DNA of 64,000 nt. Origin: Glandiceps talaboti. Its lineage: Eukaryota; Hemichordata; Enteropneusta; Spengelidae. The notes beneath the pieces are model-generated. The model searched no databases and was not told the DNA's origin. It was given only the letters and a program-made list of their open reading frames with translations. A program made the translations under genes and the position numbers. Location of the stretch: assembly GCF_964340395.1 (NCBI RefSeq), contig NC_135563.1, positions 2,866,922-2,930,921 on the forward strand, given 5' to 3'. Of the stretch, positions 1 to 39,040 are shown piece by piece; positions within the stretch are counted from its first letter, which is position 1; every line of letters starts with the position of its first letter.

Positions 1-23
1 TTGTGTTTGTTTGTTTGTTTGTT

Positions 24-56
<33 letters not shown>
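1..56. repeat. (GTTT)n/(GT)n microsatellite
   Basis: The window opens in a run of GTTT units passing into about ten GT dinucleotides. It probably continues off the left edge. Confidence 0.9.
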
Positions 57-61
<5 letters not shown>

Positions 62-1792
62 GCAATACAAACAGCATTCAATCACAAATCATTTTATTGT
101 AAACATGACTTCCCTTGTGAAAATAAATACTTCAACATTTAATAAATATTTTAATTTTTATGACTTTTTTAAAACTAAAATTCAACAGTTACCCTAACAT
201 GTGCAACTGCCTTAACTTATATACGTATAATCCTGTGTAAATCATGATAAACGCGAGAAGATTACCATCTCCATACATAATCAAACTAATAACGATATCT
301 TTCGTGTTAGGGGACTTTGCAGGTGTACGTGTACATCTTGATTATTTTCTAGCTTATATTTTGTTCTACTCCCAGTATTCGGTGATTCAGCTTGTTTACA
401 AAACCTGTATAAATATGGACATTTTTTCATTGTTGAAATGAATTTCATAAATTCACTGATCAACTGCTATACCTTTACAAGCTGTATAAAAAAAGTTGAA
501 TACTGGTTTCAATACACTTCGGAAGTAGAAAAAGAAACTGCAATCATTGTTCAGAATGGCGATACTTAGAATGATTAAAAATACATTAAGACTTTCAACA
601 TATATAATATAATATAATGTATATAATATAATGTGCTTTATTCATAGTACCGTGGCCACCGTCCTAAGGTACAGAAATCAATATATACAAAAAACTGCGA
701 CTTTCAACATGCTTCAGGGGGAGAACATAAATATATAAAAAAAACATGAAACAATGATACTCAAAAATATTTATATAAGTAGTGTACATATTCAATACAC
801 AACACACCAAAATTGCCAAATATGAAAAGTCGTGAGTTTTCAGCTCAGCTGGGCAATCAGCTACTAAAATGAAAGTCTGTTTTACCAAAGTGAATATTAA
901 TTATCAGACTGACGTTTGTGTACACACAGCCCAAGGACCAAATTTGATACTTTGGAAATCTACTTGGATAATTTATCAGAGGAAAGAGGGTTTATCAAAT
1001 TCACTAAAATATCAAACACAGTATCTTGTACACATTAGGTTTTCTGTTCTTCTTCTAAATATTTTTCACTTAAATGTCATTTGATTTCAGAAAAAAAATG
1101 TAGACCCTTTGCTTTGCCAGTGAATTTGTATACAGGTACCATAGAGTTTTATAATACCCACTGAATTTAATTCACGACTCCAAATTAAATTATGATTGAT
1201 ATCGCTGATGGAACTGAAACATACATTAGTGACTCTGATGAGAGTGAATCTGACACTAGCGTAGTATGTATTATTGAAAGTGATAGAGAAACTGACAATA
1301 TTAATGCCGAAAGTCCTTTTGATAATAGTGATAGTGATACTGAAGAATCAATTCCTGTACATTTTCGAGGGCAGGTTACTTTGAGAAGTGGCAGGATCGC
1401 AAGTCGTTTTTTTCTTAGTTAATGAAAAGAGTGTGGTTTTCCATACCCCCCACCCCCGAAATACTGTGGACATTTTTTGTGGCCCCCTAATTTTTCCCGG
1501 GAAAATTGATGTCCCCCCCCCCACCTGAAAATCCTCCGCGCCTCCTGGAAGTAAAATCTGTGCACCCCCTTATATGCACATGTCTCGCTTTGGAATTACA
1601 CTAACTTTATTACTCAGCGTGGTACTGTTAAACATGGCATTGTGAAAACTTTAGAAAATGAACATTTACATATTTACGCTGATATCAAAATAATATTACA
1701 AACGTCGGCAAAAAGAATGTATTATTAGTATATAGTATGCCATGCCATTCCGATCTTTTACATTAACACAATGTACCCTATAACTTTTCCAG
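57..1792. other. Presumed intron of the adhesion GPCR; no exon recognised
   Basis: AT-rich sequence before the first recognisable GPCR exon. I searched for the TM1/TM2 exon expected upstream and did not find it, so it probably lies to the left of the window. A small acidic ORF (1192-1422) and a C-rich patch around 1440-1560 (several runs of C) are the only distinctive contents. The C-rich patch resembles those at 35.9 and 37.2 kb. Confidence 0.5.
1192..1422 (+). other. Small acidic ORF of unknown nature (76 aa)
   Basis: Open frame with ATG and stop, rich in Asp, Glu and Ser, ending in a basic stretch (TLRSGRIASRFF). Acidic Ser/Asp-rich segments followed by an RSGR motif occur in mobile-element polyproteins, so this may be a retroelement remnant. 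There is no domain match by eye and no visible link to the GPCR exons. It could also be chance. Low confidence. Confidence 0.2.
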
Positions 1793-9622
<7,830 letters not shown>

Positions 9623-10431
9623 CATGGATAAAGTTGAATTGTGATGACTGCTGATTTAAACGTATACTATTGTGTAAGACATCGGGAACAATCCCAGCTG
9701 TGGTTGGAAGAGAGAGAAAGAGAGAGAGGAAAGGGTGGATGGAATAGAGACACATTATTGGCAAACAAATAGTCTGACCAAAACTAGGGCAGTCCAACAT
9801 GTATGGCGAATGGACGGCGTGCATCATGTGCACACGGCATCATCCGGAATACTTCTTCCAACCACCTTCAGGGTCACACAGAAGTTAACGTTACGCGGAT
9901 AGTGGCCAATAACTTAGCCTTTCAGTGACACACGGCGTCAGTCAGACACGTACTTTATGGTTTATCTCCAACATCTGATCGCATGGGAGCGATGTGCATG
10001 TCTTCGACTCGGAGATAATGATGCTATTATGGGCGAATATACTCTTAGTCGTCATTGAAAGTGTTGGGAAGAGAAAGCAACCTTTCCTTGCCATATATAA
10101 GAGTTTGTTTCACCTGATGCTAGTACTAACTTCATTGATGATTACCTGACGGATTTCGAGTGTTATTAGACAATTCGAAAAAAAAATCACAACTAGCATG
10201 TAGTATTGATTGATTACTTTGTGGCTAAATAGCACGTACACAGACATTGTACTATGATGATACCTCCTGATGTGCGAAGGCTACCAAAGATATAGGTGTG
10301 GAGAGCTCGAGAGAGAACTATAAGAACGTGTATACCTGTACACCAATCTCTTATATACAAACCTAGGATTATAAATCTAAGAAGCCAATCAACTTTCAAC
10401 ATTTACAACGCTAGGCAAACATGATTGATTA

Positions 10432-10465
<34 letters not shown>

Positions 10466-10638
10466 GGATGGATGGATGGATGGATGGATAGATGTACCAT
10501 TACAAATACAGAACAGCAGTAAAAGGATAAACTCGTGTGGCATGTATGATATGAATACATACATGTAATTCATACAATAATCCCTTGATCGTATTCCTTG
10601 TTTTTTCAGGCAACTTTTGACAGTGATAATTGAATGTA

Positions 10639-10973
10639 CACTCTAAAGTGAAGTGTTCAGTTCCTGAACACTTAATTGTAACAGATTTTGAACGTAGTAT
10701 ATGTGTTCAATATAAATACTAGAACGCGTGTGTTCAGATTTAGAACACAGTGTTTTTATTTTGAACGCATAACATATGTCCACAATCTTATAAACCAGAA
10801 CACTGTTGACGCATCAGAACACTGTAACAGTTTTTGAACACAAAGTAAGTGTTCAGAACAAGAATAGAACACATGCATTCTAGATCTGAACACCAGTGTT
10901 TTATGTTTTTTGGCACAAACGACGCTAAACTGAACACATGGGACGCGTCCGAAGCGTCAAAATCTTTAGAGTG
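10639..10973. mobile_element. MITE-like element rich in GTGTTCA/TGAACAC words
   Basis: Ends carry the inverted repeat CACTCTAAAG (10639-10648) and CTTTAGAGTG (10964-10973). Between them GTGTTCA or its complement recurs many times, often facing each other (GTGTTCAGTTCCTGAACAC). Non-coding, about 335 bp. Confidence 0.65.
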
Positions 10974-10978
10974 ATATG

Positions 10979-10979
<1 letters not shown>

Positions 10980-11031
<52 letters not shown>

Positions 11032-11032
11032 T
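10980..11032. repeat. (TTG)n microsatellite
   Basis: About 17 uninterrupted TTG triplets immediately right of the preceding inverted-repeat element. Confidence 0.95.
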
Positions 11033-12040
11033 GTTTAATAGATAAGATCATACAAATAGGTCTGTATAGCTAGACGATGATGGCGCCAGTTTGTAACTGG
11101 ATTCATTTACAATATACAAAAATGTATTTACTGATAGTAATTTCTCGTGAATGCAAGGATTATGGTATCTAGAGAAGGGGATCAAAACTATGGATGTGAG
11201 ATTTCATTGCCTTTAATACCTATAGTGAAGGACAACTGATTTTTGCTATGAGTTGTACGTAGTGTATAATTTCTCTACCAAATTTAACATTTTGACGTAT
11301 TGTATCACGGTATCCTCTTGCTGGACACGGAGCTGAGAACATTTGACATTTATACCGTGTCTCCGCTCAAACGTTAACTTTACTTGTATTCGAAGCACAT
11401 ATACGTACGTATAAATCTTTGGTTGTAAAGATTATAATACTACGAATAGAAAGTCGTGATTTTGTCAGAGTGTGTTAGATAGTAGATTTACGACATACTC
11501 CAATTGAACTTTTGGTCGGTCTACATGTATCAAGATTTAATACTTGGTTTAGCATGCACCGAGCTATGTACTCTATTCTCACACCGTATTTGTCTTTCAC
11601 ATACCATGATATGGAAGCGTAGAAGTAACGCAAAAGCGTGCTGCAGTAGGTAGGTAGATTTTGATGTTTATGACAAAGACTTTGTATAGCCTTGCACCAA
11701 TAATAGTATGTAAAGTGTGGTATGTACAAAGCGACTAATCAAAATAAAAGCACCGTGTATTTACCCGTATTGAAGTCTTTGCTAAATCACGAAAAGGAGC
11801 ATGACATCAGACGTGGAATACTACCCACCCACTTTCTGCTCCCCCTCCCCAATTAGGGAACGAGCAGAATTCACAGTAGGGTGGCTGAGAAAATTGGGGG
11901 GGGGGGGGCGCACAAAATGATGGCACTGATGGCTAATAAATATATCTACAAGCATTATATACAATAGGTTCAATATGAGATTTCTCCGGATCCTTACAAA
12001 GCGCAAATCTATTGGTGAAGAACAGTATTATGGACTCTAA

Positions 12041-12783
12041 CCCTTCATATCCAGGACATACCAAACTACACATAGTAACCCTTCATACCATGGACACACA
12101 CCAAACTACACATCTAAACCTTCATACCCTGGGCACACACCAAACTACACATCTAACCCTTCATACCCTGGACACACACCAAAATACACATCTAAACCTT
12201 CATATCCAGAACATACACCAAACTACACATCTAACCCTTCATACCCAGGACACACACCAAACTACCATTCATACCCTGGACACACACCAAAATACACATC
12301 TAACCCTTCATACCCTGGACACGCACCAAAATACACATCTAAACCTTCATATCCAGAACACACACCAAACTACACATCTAACCCTTCATACCCAGGACAC
12401 ACACTAAACTACACATCTAACCCTTCATACCCTGGACACACACCAAACTACACATCTAAACCTTCATACCCTGGACACACACCAAACTACACATCTAACC
12501 CTTCATACCCTGGACACACACCAAACTACACATCTAACCCTTCATACCATGGACACACACCAAACTACACATCTAACCCTTCATACCCTGGACACACACC
12601 AAACTACACATCTAACCCTTCATACCCTGGACACACACCAAACTACACATCTAAACCTTCATATCCAGAACACACACCAAACTACACATCTAACCCTTCA
12701 TACCCAGGACACACACCAAACTACACATCTAACCCTTCATATCCAGAACACACACCAAACTACACATCTAACCCTTCATAGCC
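12041..12783. repeat. 39-bp minisatellite, about 19 copies
   Basis: Units contain CTAACCCTTCATACCCTGGA then CACACACCAAACTACACAT, with variants CATACCATGG and CATATCCAGAACA. Because 39 is a multiple of three, open frames run through it (HTLDTHQTTHLTL repeats), but there is no other gene evidence. It lies between the convergent GPCR and PDCD4 genes. Confidence 0.93.
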
Positions 12784-12950
12784 CCAACACACGACTGTAC
12801 AAACCAAATTACACATTGAACATTTTATTACCTTGACACACACACACACACACACACACATTACCCATCACTATATTAGTCTGTAGTTATACTTGATGTG
12901 TGTGTGTGGGGGGGGGGGGACTGAAAGTATGTATGAACCAAACAATCTTA

Positions 12951-15900
12951 AATGTTTGTAAATTTTTATTTGAGGAGTAAACATTACACAAGCACAAAGA
13001 TGTTATGGAAAATGTGGATATTGATACATTTTATTGGTAGGGTCACTACATAGCCTGCAGCCCCCTGTGGTGCAACATACTTTTAATAGTTTGTTCCTGC
13101 AAATCATTTTGACACAAATGAATATATGATGAACATGTATGTAAGCAGTTTTTCTGCTTCTTACACTTTCTTACAGTTTCTTTTCCAACACTGCTGCAAG
13201 GTTTCAAATACACTGGAAGCCAGATAATGACTACACTCTCAGAAAAAAGTAAAATTGAACAAATGTAACACTAAACATCATACAGTTTCTTGCAAGACCT
13301 TCAACAGATTTAGTTCAGATCATGGGAAACCTGCCACATCTGGGAAGTGGAAAAAATGTGCAGTGCAACAATACTTGCTATTGGATATGATCACAAATTT
13401 CATTTCTAAAAAAGAAAACCCATCAATGTGAGATCAAATAAAACTGTGCATAATAAGTGTCAACACCTGGACACTTGCTAAGGTCATTAAAGAACAAAGG
13501 GTTACTAGAGTAGCAGGTAGAAACCATACATGGTACAATATACAAAGACCAATGCTGCTTGAACTGTTAGAATATAAACTATTACATCACTGATTCAATA
13601 TTACTTCCTCAGATTTCTCAAACCTAGACATTCAGATATTGGTGAATTAATCATTATCTTTTAGCAAAAATCTATGTAATGTGCTCTTTGATTAGTACTT
13701 GTAATGTTTGACTAGCCCTAGCATCACAAACTTCATGTTAATATTGAAGGTAAAGTCAGGAATTACGGAATTCCTAAATAAAACATTTGAATTTGAAGGT
13801 TGAAAGAAATAACAACATGCATATTTTTGTTTGTAATGTTCAAAAACTTGGTAATAGCTATACCATGTACGGTAAAGTTCATTCTAGCTGGGGAAGTTTG
13901 ATCTTAAAAAGAAAATGCAGTTACAATAGGCAGTATAACAAGCATGGAAAATGAGACCCAATTTGAGTAGATGAGGGGATAAAATGTGGACCAAAAAATC
14001 AAATATAGCACTTGTAATATTGTATTAACCTAGTCTGCGTACAACAATAAAATGTTGTCAATACATCACTAGCTTACATTTTTAGTGAAATATGAAGTCT
14101 CTGTAACATTCAAATTAATGGTATATGAATAATATAGTAACATAGGAATACCATGTATACAGTATCCATCACTGTTTAAGTCCAATCCAGTTATATAAAC
14201 ATACTGAGATTTGTAGAAATAGAAGTAGACAGCACAGACACTCGCCACACAAATGAAATATTACCTGGTAGTTCATCTTAACTTTGTGCAGTAGGGAGTG
14301 TCTATGAAACATTTCATGCTTTGCCTCCATGTCTTAATGGGGGACAACAGCTATATGTGGTGAGCATATATATTATCATCACTTAGTCAGTACACTAGGA
14401 TAACATCAAACTCATTAAATCATGTTAACTGATTGGCTTTGAGAAGATAAATACAGAGGTAGAAATCAAACAATAACCAGTAAACCTGAGTCTGTAAGGT
14501 ATGCCATGACATGGTGCCCCCACACATTGGTCAGCCCCTCTCACACAGCAGGGCTGTGAAATCAGCGTAACACGACATATCTAAGTTACTGTCTATTGAG
14601 TGACTTGATCTGTGGCAACTGAACCCATATATGCAGTGCATCACACTAGGACAAACACATCATCATGGCGATTCCATTAACCACTCATCTTTGTATAAGC
14701 TTCCCTTATCAGTGTTGTTGTTAAGGGTGGTAAGTTGGCAAAATCTATCGGAGTTCCCCAGGTCTAACATTGAGGTTCCATACCAACACATGTGGTATAA
14801 CTATGGAGATCTAGCCAATTTTAACCTTACTCCTCCTTCTGGTCCGAAACCTTACCAAAAACATTTTCTGATAAAGAATTATTCATGAGGCCAGAACACC
14901 TCAAATACAGATGGTGCATCACACAAATCAATCAGTTAATATTATTCTCAGGGTACATGATAACAATAAAATCTATTGCATGGGTAATACAAGATTGTGA
15001 TGTCAAAGTTCAACATATCTTGGTGAAATGGCTGATAACAGATAACAAAATGCAAAGAATGAAACAGAGTGGAATGGTCAATAGAACAATGGTCTGAACA
15101 AACTATAGACATAGAATATTTTGTGTTTACTTCTCACAGACTGCTTTATGAGTAGTAAAATATATGCATCTCACCCTCTTTAATTTCCTTATCCATAAAA
15201 CTATATCCAGAAAAGCTCTCTGTACAACAGAATCCACACAACTTTGACTATCAGAAAACCCAAGGTACTTATACAATATGATCTGAAAAAAACAATACCA
15301 GTAAATTTTTTCCTTCTTTCATTTATAATCTCATGGCACTTCCAAGTAAAACATACACAAAGATAATTTCAAGAAGTTTCTGCAGGTGAAAGTTACAAGT
15401 GTACACACTGTATTTGGTGGACGTGTGATCAAGTATTTGTGACTGGGTCATTCAGCGATTTATTCACTACTGGAAACAAGATCTTGTACAATAGTGCTTT
15501 ACACTGAGATATGACTTTTATGTACTTTAACTCTGCCAAATTGAATACAATTAGTAGTCAAACTATCTCCTCTACACCACCTACCAATTTGATAAACACA
15601 GTTTTATTATTTAGAATATATAAGTCCTTTCTAAGAAATCTAAACATTTATTTGTTAGCAGACATTGGATAATATGCTTTACAATGTACTACTATATCTT
15701 CACATTTGTCTTTACAAACTTCATAATTTTGCCAAGAAAATAAAGATTTGACAACATAGAAGACATTTAGCTTAATAACTAAACAAATAGGGAAGTTTTT
15801 TTTGTTGGTAGTATTTTGCCGAAGACACATTTTGTAAATTTTTATTCAGTTATCAATTAAGTTTTGTTCTTTTTTCTTTTAAAATGTGTAATTTTTTTTG

Positions 15901-16548
15901 TATTTTGATCTATATAGTATATGTAAGTGTAACCCAACAAAAGAATATTTGACAAAAGGCCATTTCTTGCCATCTTTAATTTCTTTCTTTCTTGTGAACA
16001 GAGAAGCTGAAAGAGAAAGCAGTGACCAAGATCACAGAATCACTGTGCTTCAAGTAACAAGTACTAGTAATTGGTACAGTATAAGGTATCTATTGTAAAG
16101 CTAATGTAATGTTATGTACAATATTCAATGAATTATCAGCTGTAAGAACACAAGTTAACACAAGTTTTTCTTCATGATACAAGTAAGTACTGGTAACTAT
16201 AGTTCATTGTTTTTATCAAAGTGGACCAACAAACCCAGTAAACAATTGATCACACGTCCATATACACTGTAAGGACATTGTAATTCAGGGCCCAAGTTTT
16301 AAATCTAGATTTCAGACCCATTTATATTGAATCAACAAATCAAAGACATGCAAGTGAATCCCTACTATCAAATTTACTTCTCTTGTCAGTATTTTCATTG
16401 TAAGTATCACAATATGTGACAGTTTTAAACTTGTTTTCAGCAAATTAAACACTTCCAAAGATGACACCCCAATACCAGTCTGTACCAGCAGTAACTTGAA
16501 ACACTCATCAAAACACAAGGTGGGGGGTATGCGTTACCAATACTGTAC
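12951..16548 (-). other. Possible long 3' UTR of PDCD4
   Basis: About 3.6 kb downstream of the PDCD4 stop with no tandem repeats, transposons or other gene signals, unlike its surroundings. A minus-strand AATAAA lies at 12965-12970, but other AATAAA copies occur earlier, so the true 3' end could be much closer. Transcript data would decide. Confidence 0.35.
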
Positions 16549-34410
<17,862 letters not shown>

Positions 34411-35300
34411 GACTCTAAATTTCTCTGACAGAAATGGCCTCAATAATAAGTGAGAGAAAAATAAAACACTGGAGAAAACGAAATCCTGTTGGTTTGGTGG
34501 AGAACACTTTACACGAGGATAGGGTCGGTTGTTTCAACAAATTGCGCTGTCCCTGCTGTTCCCTGTCTACTTGTTTTGATTTTCTGCCTGACTGCTGGAT
34601 CCCGTGATCACGATTCACCAATCACCACACAGAAAAGTTGCGCTATACCATAATAAATACAGGGGTGGTCAGATCATGTATTGATCAACTTTTAAATACT
34701 CGCTATGTGCCTTTAAAATATACCATTCATTTAAATCGATCTTTATATAAACATTTATATTGGAATGGTCTTCGATTGAACCTGATAGCAAGCAATAGGT
34801 GACGGTAAAAGTCCATTACCCTGTTCTTCTGCAGTTTGATGCTTGACACGCCACAATGACAAACGACCGTAAGCTGGTGACGTAATAATAATATGTAAAC
34901 ATAACTGTGAGTCACGCGACCTGTCCCGAGACAATGCAGTAGCCAAGCGTTCAGTTAAAGTGTCGTCTTGCTGAGGTTTTTTTTTGTAATTTATCCTTCA
35001 TACTATTTTTACTGCTGAAATTAATAAAAAAATTTGCGTTGGAAGTTCGATGAAGTCAAGATTATATTTATGTGTTCGAATCGTCAGTGAGTAGCACGCG
35101 TTGTGTATCATGTGTATCACCAATCTGATTAAAATCTGATGTTACTGAGATAGGCTGGTATTCCTGTATTTACCTTTATTCCATCGTTATTGCGTCTTTT
35201 ACGTGAGTTTTTTTTTCCTGGGCGAACGCCTTTCCAAGATTGGTGTATCACAGACACCGGCGTACACTTGAATCAAACTATGTATTTTATTTTTTTAAAT
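34411..35300. promoter_or_regulatory. Candidate promoter region between PDCD4 and PTCD1
   Basis: Immediately upstream of the PDCD4 ATG, non-repetitive, with several CpGs (notably 34860-35110). PTCD1 is transcribed away on the other strand and its visible coding exon begins with a splice acceptor, so a PTCD1 leader exon must lie upstream. A GTGAGT donor at 35087 would suit one. A bidirectional promoter is inference only. Confidence 0.3.
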
Positions 35301-35484
35301 GTATAGTAATAAATATTTTGTCGCATTCCTTAAAAAACCTTCTGAAATGTGCTTTTAATACTACTGCTAATTGTTTGCACATACACAACCTATAACATGT
35401 GATATAATTATCAGCAATTACAGTACACATCAATGTTTCTTTCTTTTCTTTCTTTCCTTTTCTTTATTTCTTTATTCGTTATTA

Positions 35485-35502
35485 TTTATTTCTTTATTCG
35501 TT

Positions 35503-35574
<72 letters not shown>

Positions 35575-35599
35575 TATGTTCATTTTGTTTTTGTTTGTT

Positions 35600-35658
<59 letters not shown>

Positions 35659-35704
35659 GTGTTTGTTTGTTTGTTTGTTTGTTTGTTTGTTTGTTTGTTT
35701 GTTT
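35485..35704. repeat. Compound (TTTA)n(TGTC)n(TTTG)n microsatellite
   Basis: ATTT units, then TCTG units, then TTTG units over about 220 bp. Intergenic. The ORFs across it are repeat artefacts. Confidence 0.95.
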
Positions 35705-35898
35705 TCGTAAACAAAACTAACTGGGCCTGGGTTCCCTGTACTTACAATTTTGCCTTGGCACTTATTTACATGGTTTAGTATTTGTGCTGTTTCTAAATCA
35801 TTGCGTTTTGCACACTTTGACACACTAGTTTATGTTACTTTAAAATTAGTTTTGCATGTCATAGAGTTAGTTTGTGTTTGTAAGTTCACAGTTTTAGG

Positions 35899-36045
35899 CT
35901 GGGGCACGGTCAGAATTTACGGCAAGGGCCTGGGGAGAATTTGGGGGAGGGGGGTGCAAAAATTGATTGAGGGTTCGAATGGAGGGCATGACATTTCTGA
36001 TGGCCTGAAAGGGGGGGGGGTGAACCAAACTAAACCTCATGATCA
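35899..36045. repeat. G-rich dispersed repeat, copy 1
   Basis: Starts with ACGGTCAGAATTTACGGCA and contains several poly-G runs. A related copy with GGACAGAATTTACGGCAGGG begins near 37220. Family unknown. Confidence 0.45.
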
Positions 36046-36189
36046 GGAGCGGTCGTTTACCGAGTAAATTAAAAAAAAACAATCTCATGGCTTCGCTGCA
36101 ATACCTTCTATAAACTATATCAGTGATGAGTTGGGTGACAGCCATGCGAATGTATTTGTCACGGTGTATGTGTGCCTTCCTCTGTATGT

Positions 36190-36327
<138 letters not shown>

Positions 36328-36454
36328 GTGTGCACGTGGAGACTTTTTTGAACATTGAAACCTCAGGTAAGCAGTCGTTTACGTTTGCGAAATAGTGCAC
36401 TTCATTTACCCACCATACATTTAATTATATGAGGCAGCAGTCAATAGCCAAGCG

Positions 36455-36459
<5 letters not shown>

Positions 36460-36514
<55 letters not shown>
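36460..36514. repeat. (GT)n microsatellite
   Basis: About 27 GT dinucleotides. Intergenic. Confidence 0.95.
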
Positions 36515-36516
<2 letters not shown>

Positions 36517-37204
36517 GATCTGCCAAAATATCTCTGAATAGTGTGGGTAATATAGCTATACAGATGTATAGCAATGTATTGACTTGAGTAAAATTGGAGG
36601 ATTGAAGACAATGTTAAAATACTCTATGGCTTTCGGTAATGTGTATGGTTTGAAATTTTATGCCATTAAATGGCCTCCTACATGTCCTTATTTTTTAAGT
36701 GCTTACTGTGGGAGGGGGACACCCCCTCACACATCCTCCCTACTAGCTATCATGGGGGATGCTGTTTACATTCTGACCAGAAATTAAGATTGAAAGATAA
36801 AAATCTACTTTATCCAACTACAGCCCAATATGAGACTTTTTTCGCAAAGCCCACACATGATACACAATATTTGTAAAGAAATCTCTCATTGTCATGTATA
36901 GATGCTGAAGTTGATTTCTACTGTTACAGTAATAGTTTAATGTGGTGCACCATTCTCTACATCTCTGAAGTGGAGCTGGGGGTGGGGTGGTAGTGTATAA
37001 CTACATAATTTTTATTAAAATTTGTGTAGCAGTGAATGGGGGTAAGAAATGCTTTTGACCAAAATAATTTCTCCTCAGGCCCCTTGTCATAAATTCTGAC
37101 CCCCCAGCCTTAGTTTGTGTTGTTTCGTAGTTCAAATCAATTTTTGCGCGCTTTTGTTGTTTTTAAGCTTGGAGTAAAATTTGGACTAAAATTAAAGTTT
37201 TTGT

Positions 37205-37430
37205 TAAAACGTCTGTTTTAGGGACCGGACAGAATTTACGGCAGGGGGGGGGGGCTAGGGAGAAATTATATCTGACTTGGTTTTTTTCCTGCCCCCCCCC
37301 CCCCATCCACTGTGACCAAAATTTCACAGCCCCCCTTTCAAAAGTATAAACATTTCATGCCCCCCCCCAAAAAAAAAAAAAAAAAAACAGAAAAAAAGAA
37401 AAGAAAAAAAGTGCACAATATCCTGCCCCC
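37205..37430. repeat. G/C-rich dispersed repeat, copy 2
   Basis: Shares the CAGAATTTACGGCA word and following G runs with 35899-36045, then has C runs and a poly-A stretch (37370-37387). Ends approximate. Confidence 0.4.
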
Positions 37431-37965
37431 TACAATAACTAAAAAGAGTACAAATTTTTTGTTACTGTAGCACAACTGTAATATTTCTTTTGATACTACT
37501 ATTATGTTACTATTTCAGCCCAAACAACTTAGTAGTTGTAGAGGAAGTTTTTTAGAAAACAAAACAAAATAAAACATTTTGACCATACATGTAATCATAC
37601 ACATGTGGTATAATCTTGTTTATTTCCCAACTAGACACCATAAGTAGTCATCACTTAATACTAAGGCATTTGATGTGGTGGTTTTAACTGTCATTCATAC
37701 ATACACAGAAACACAGACACAGAGTAAACACACATTCACATGCGTGATTTGTGAAAAACTGTAGTGGGGACATTTGTGGGGAGTATCTAAGGACATCACA
37801 TCACCTACATAGTGTATTCAAATATCTATTTATACTCATAACACAATAACTATCTAATGTCAGACATTTGGTATCCAGCTAGCTACACAAGACCACAGCC
37901 GGCCACTACACAGCTACACTGCAACCTGTTACGGTTGAGGGCGGGCTATTATTTCAAAGTGACTG

Positions 37966-37987
37966 ACCTGACCTGACCTGACCTGAT
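37966..37987. repeat. (TGACC)n short array
   Basis: Four to five TGACC units. Pentanucleotide tails of this sort can mark LINE 3' ends on the minus strand, but a link to the LINE fragment at 38.5 kb is not shown. Confidence 0.6.
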
Positions 37988-38159
37988 AGAATGTGATGAG
38001 TGCACATGGCGACATTGGCATTCCTCGTGCCAGGTTTTCTAAATCCTCTCCCATGCACCAGCCCTGAATAGTATGGACTGACAACCCTAGGCATCATATT
38101 AATTGGTAGGTGTTCAATTCTCCATATGAGCTGCCAGTGAAACCTCTGTTGCGGTTTAG

Positions 38160-38700
38160 TTTAGTCATGGATCTATTATAGATCCATAGTTAAGTTTTAG
38201 TTTATTTCAGTAAAACAACAGGATCGACAGCACAGATATACAAATAAAAACTGGTATAAATTGTTGAATTACTTGGATAACCCACAAAGTCAAAGACTTG
38301 TTTCCAGTGGGGTCCATACAGTGATTCAAGATAGTGGCATGATTAGCAAAAGTGTTTAACTACATGAAATGGGAAAGAATAAAAGAAGTAGGGAAAACGT
38401 GGAGGCAAACTAACTAAATTTGTAATAAATACTGGACAGATATGATTTGACAGCTATTTTAAAGGCATTTCTTTATGATGTCTGCTTTATTGATGCTGGT
38501 AGATTGTTCCAGTCCTTAATGGCGTTAGCATAAAACGTATTAGCAGCCTCACATTTAGCCGTTGGCTGATGAAAACTGTACCAACTTCCCCTAGTTCCAT
38601 AATTATGTTCAAATATACTTTGGTAAACTGCTGGGATAAATACAAATGTACTCAGGGCTGGAGTTATTGTATATTTTGAAAGCATAGTTCAGATGTAGCT
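38160..38700 (-). mobile_element. LINE fragment, C-terminal end of ORF2
   Basis: Minus-strand frame 38685-38473 encodes NYGTRGSWYSFHQPTA and AIKDWNNLPASIK, typical of the C-terminal tail of non-LTR reverse transcriptase ORFs. Downstream (lower coordinates) is a probable 3' UTR with the near-palindrome ATGGATCTATTATAGATCCA at 38167-38186. The 5' end is truncated and boundaries are approximate. Confidence 0.7.
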
Positions 38701-39040
38701 GACTCACTCAATCTTTGACCTCAAACATACCCATGGGTATCGAACTGATCAGCACCTATATCATGTGATCTGGACTCCATAGAAAGGATGAATTGTCTGT
38801 ATGTACCCTTGACATCAAGCATACTGCAATCTTGGGACTTGACTCTCAATTCTGAAGAACTTGGAGATGGACATGGCTATTCGCCTAGCAGTTTTTGATT
38901 TTGCCACTATTCCCCCAGCGGCTGGGTGAATAGTAGAATTTTTGCCACTATTCACTCAATGTAGTCATGGTGCCATAGTGACTTGTATGAAAAATATCTA
39001 TATTAATCATTTTTTACAGATGTGAACAGCTGACATCAGA

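Larger units (their letters stand above)
9623..12040. other. Intergenic spacer / possible GPCR 3' UTR
   Basis: No gene recognised. The proximal part may be GPCR 3' UTR, but I saw no convincing nearby AATAAA. It contains (ATTG)n/(ATGG)n at 10426-10490, an inverted-repeat element at 10639-10973, (TTG)n at 10980-11032 and poly-G near 11897. Confidence 0.5.

Noticed and set aside
12012-12836. Repeat-protein-like ORFs (HTLDTHQTTHLTL)
   Set aside because: By-product of the 39-bp minisatellite; no gene context.
35060-35110. tRNA-like GTTCGAATC box
   Set aside because: No matching A box or cloverleaf around it.
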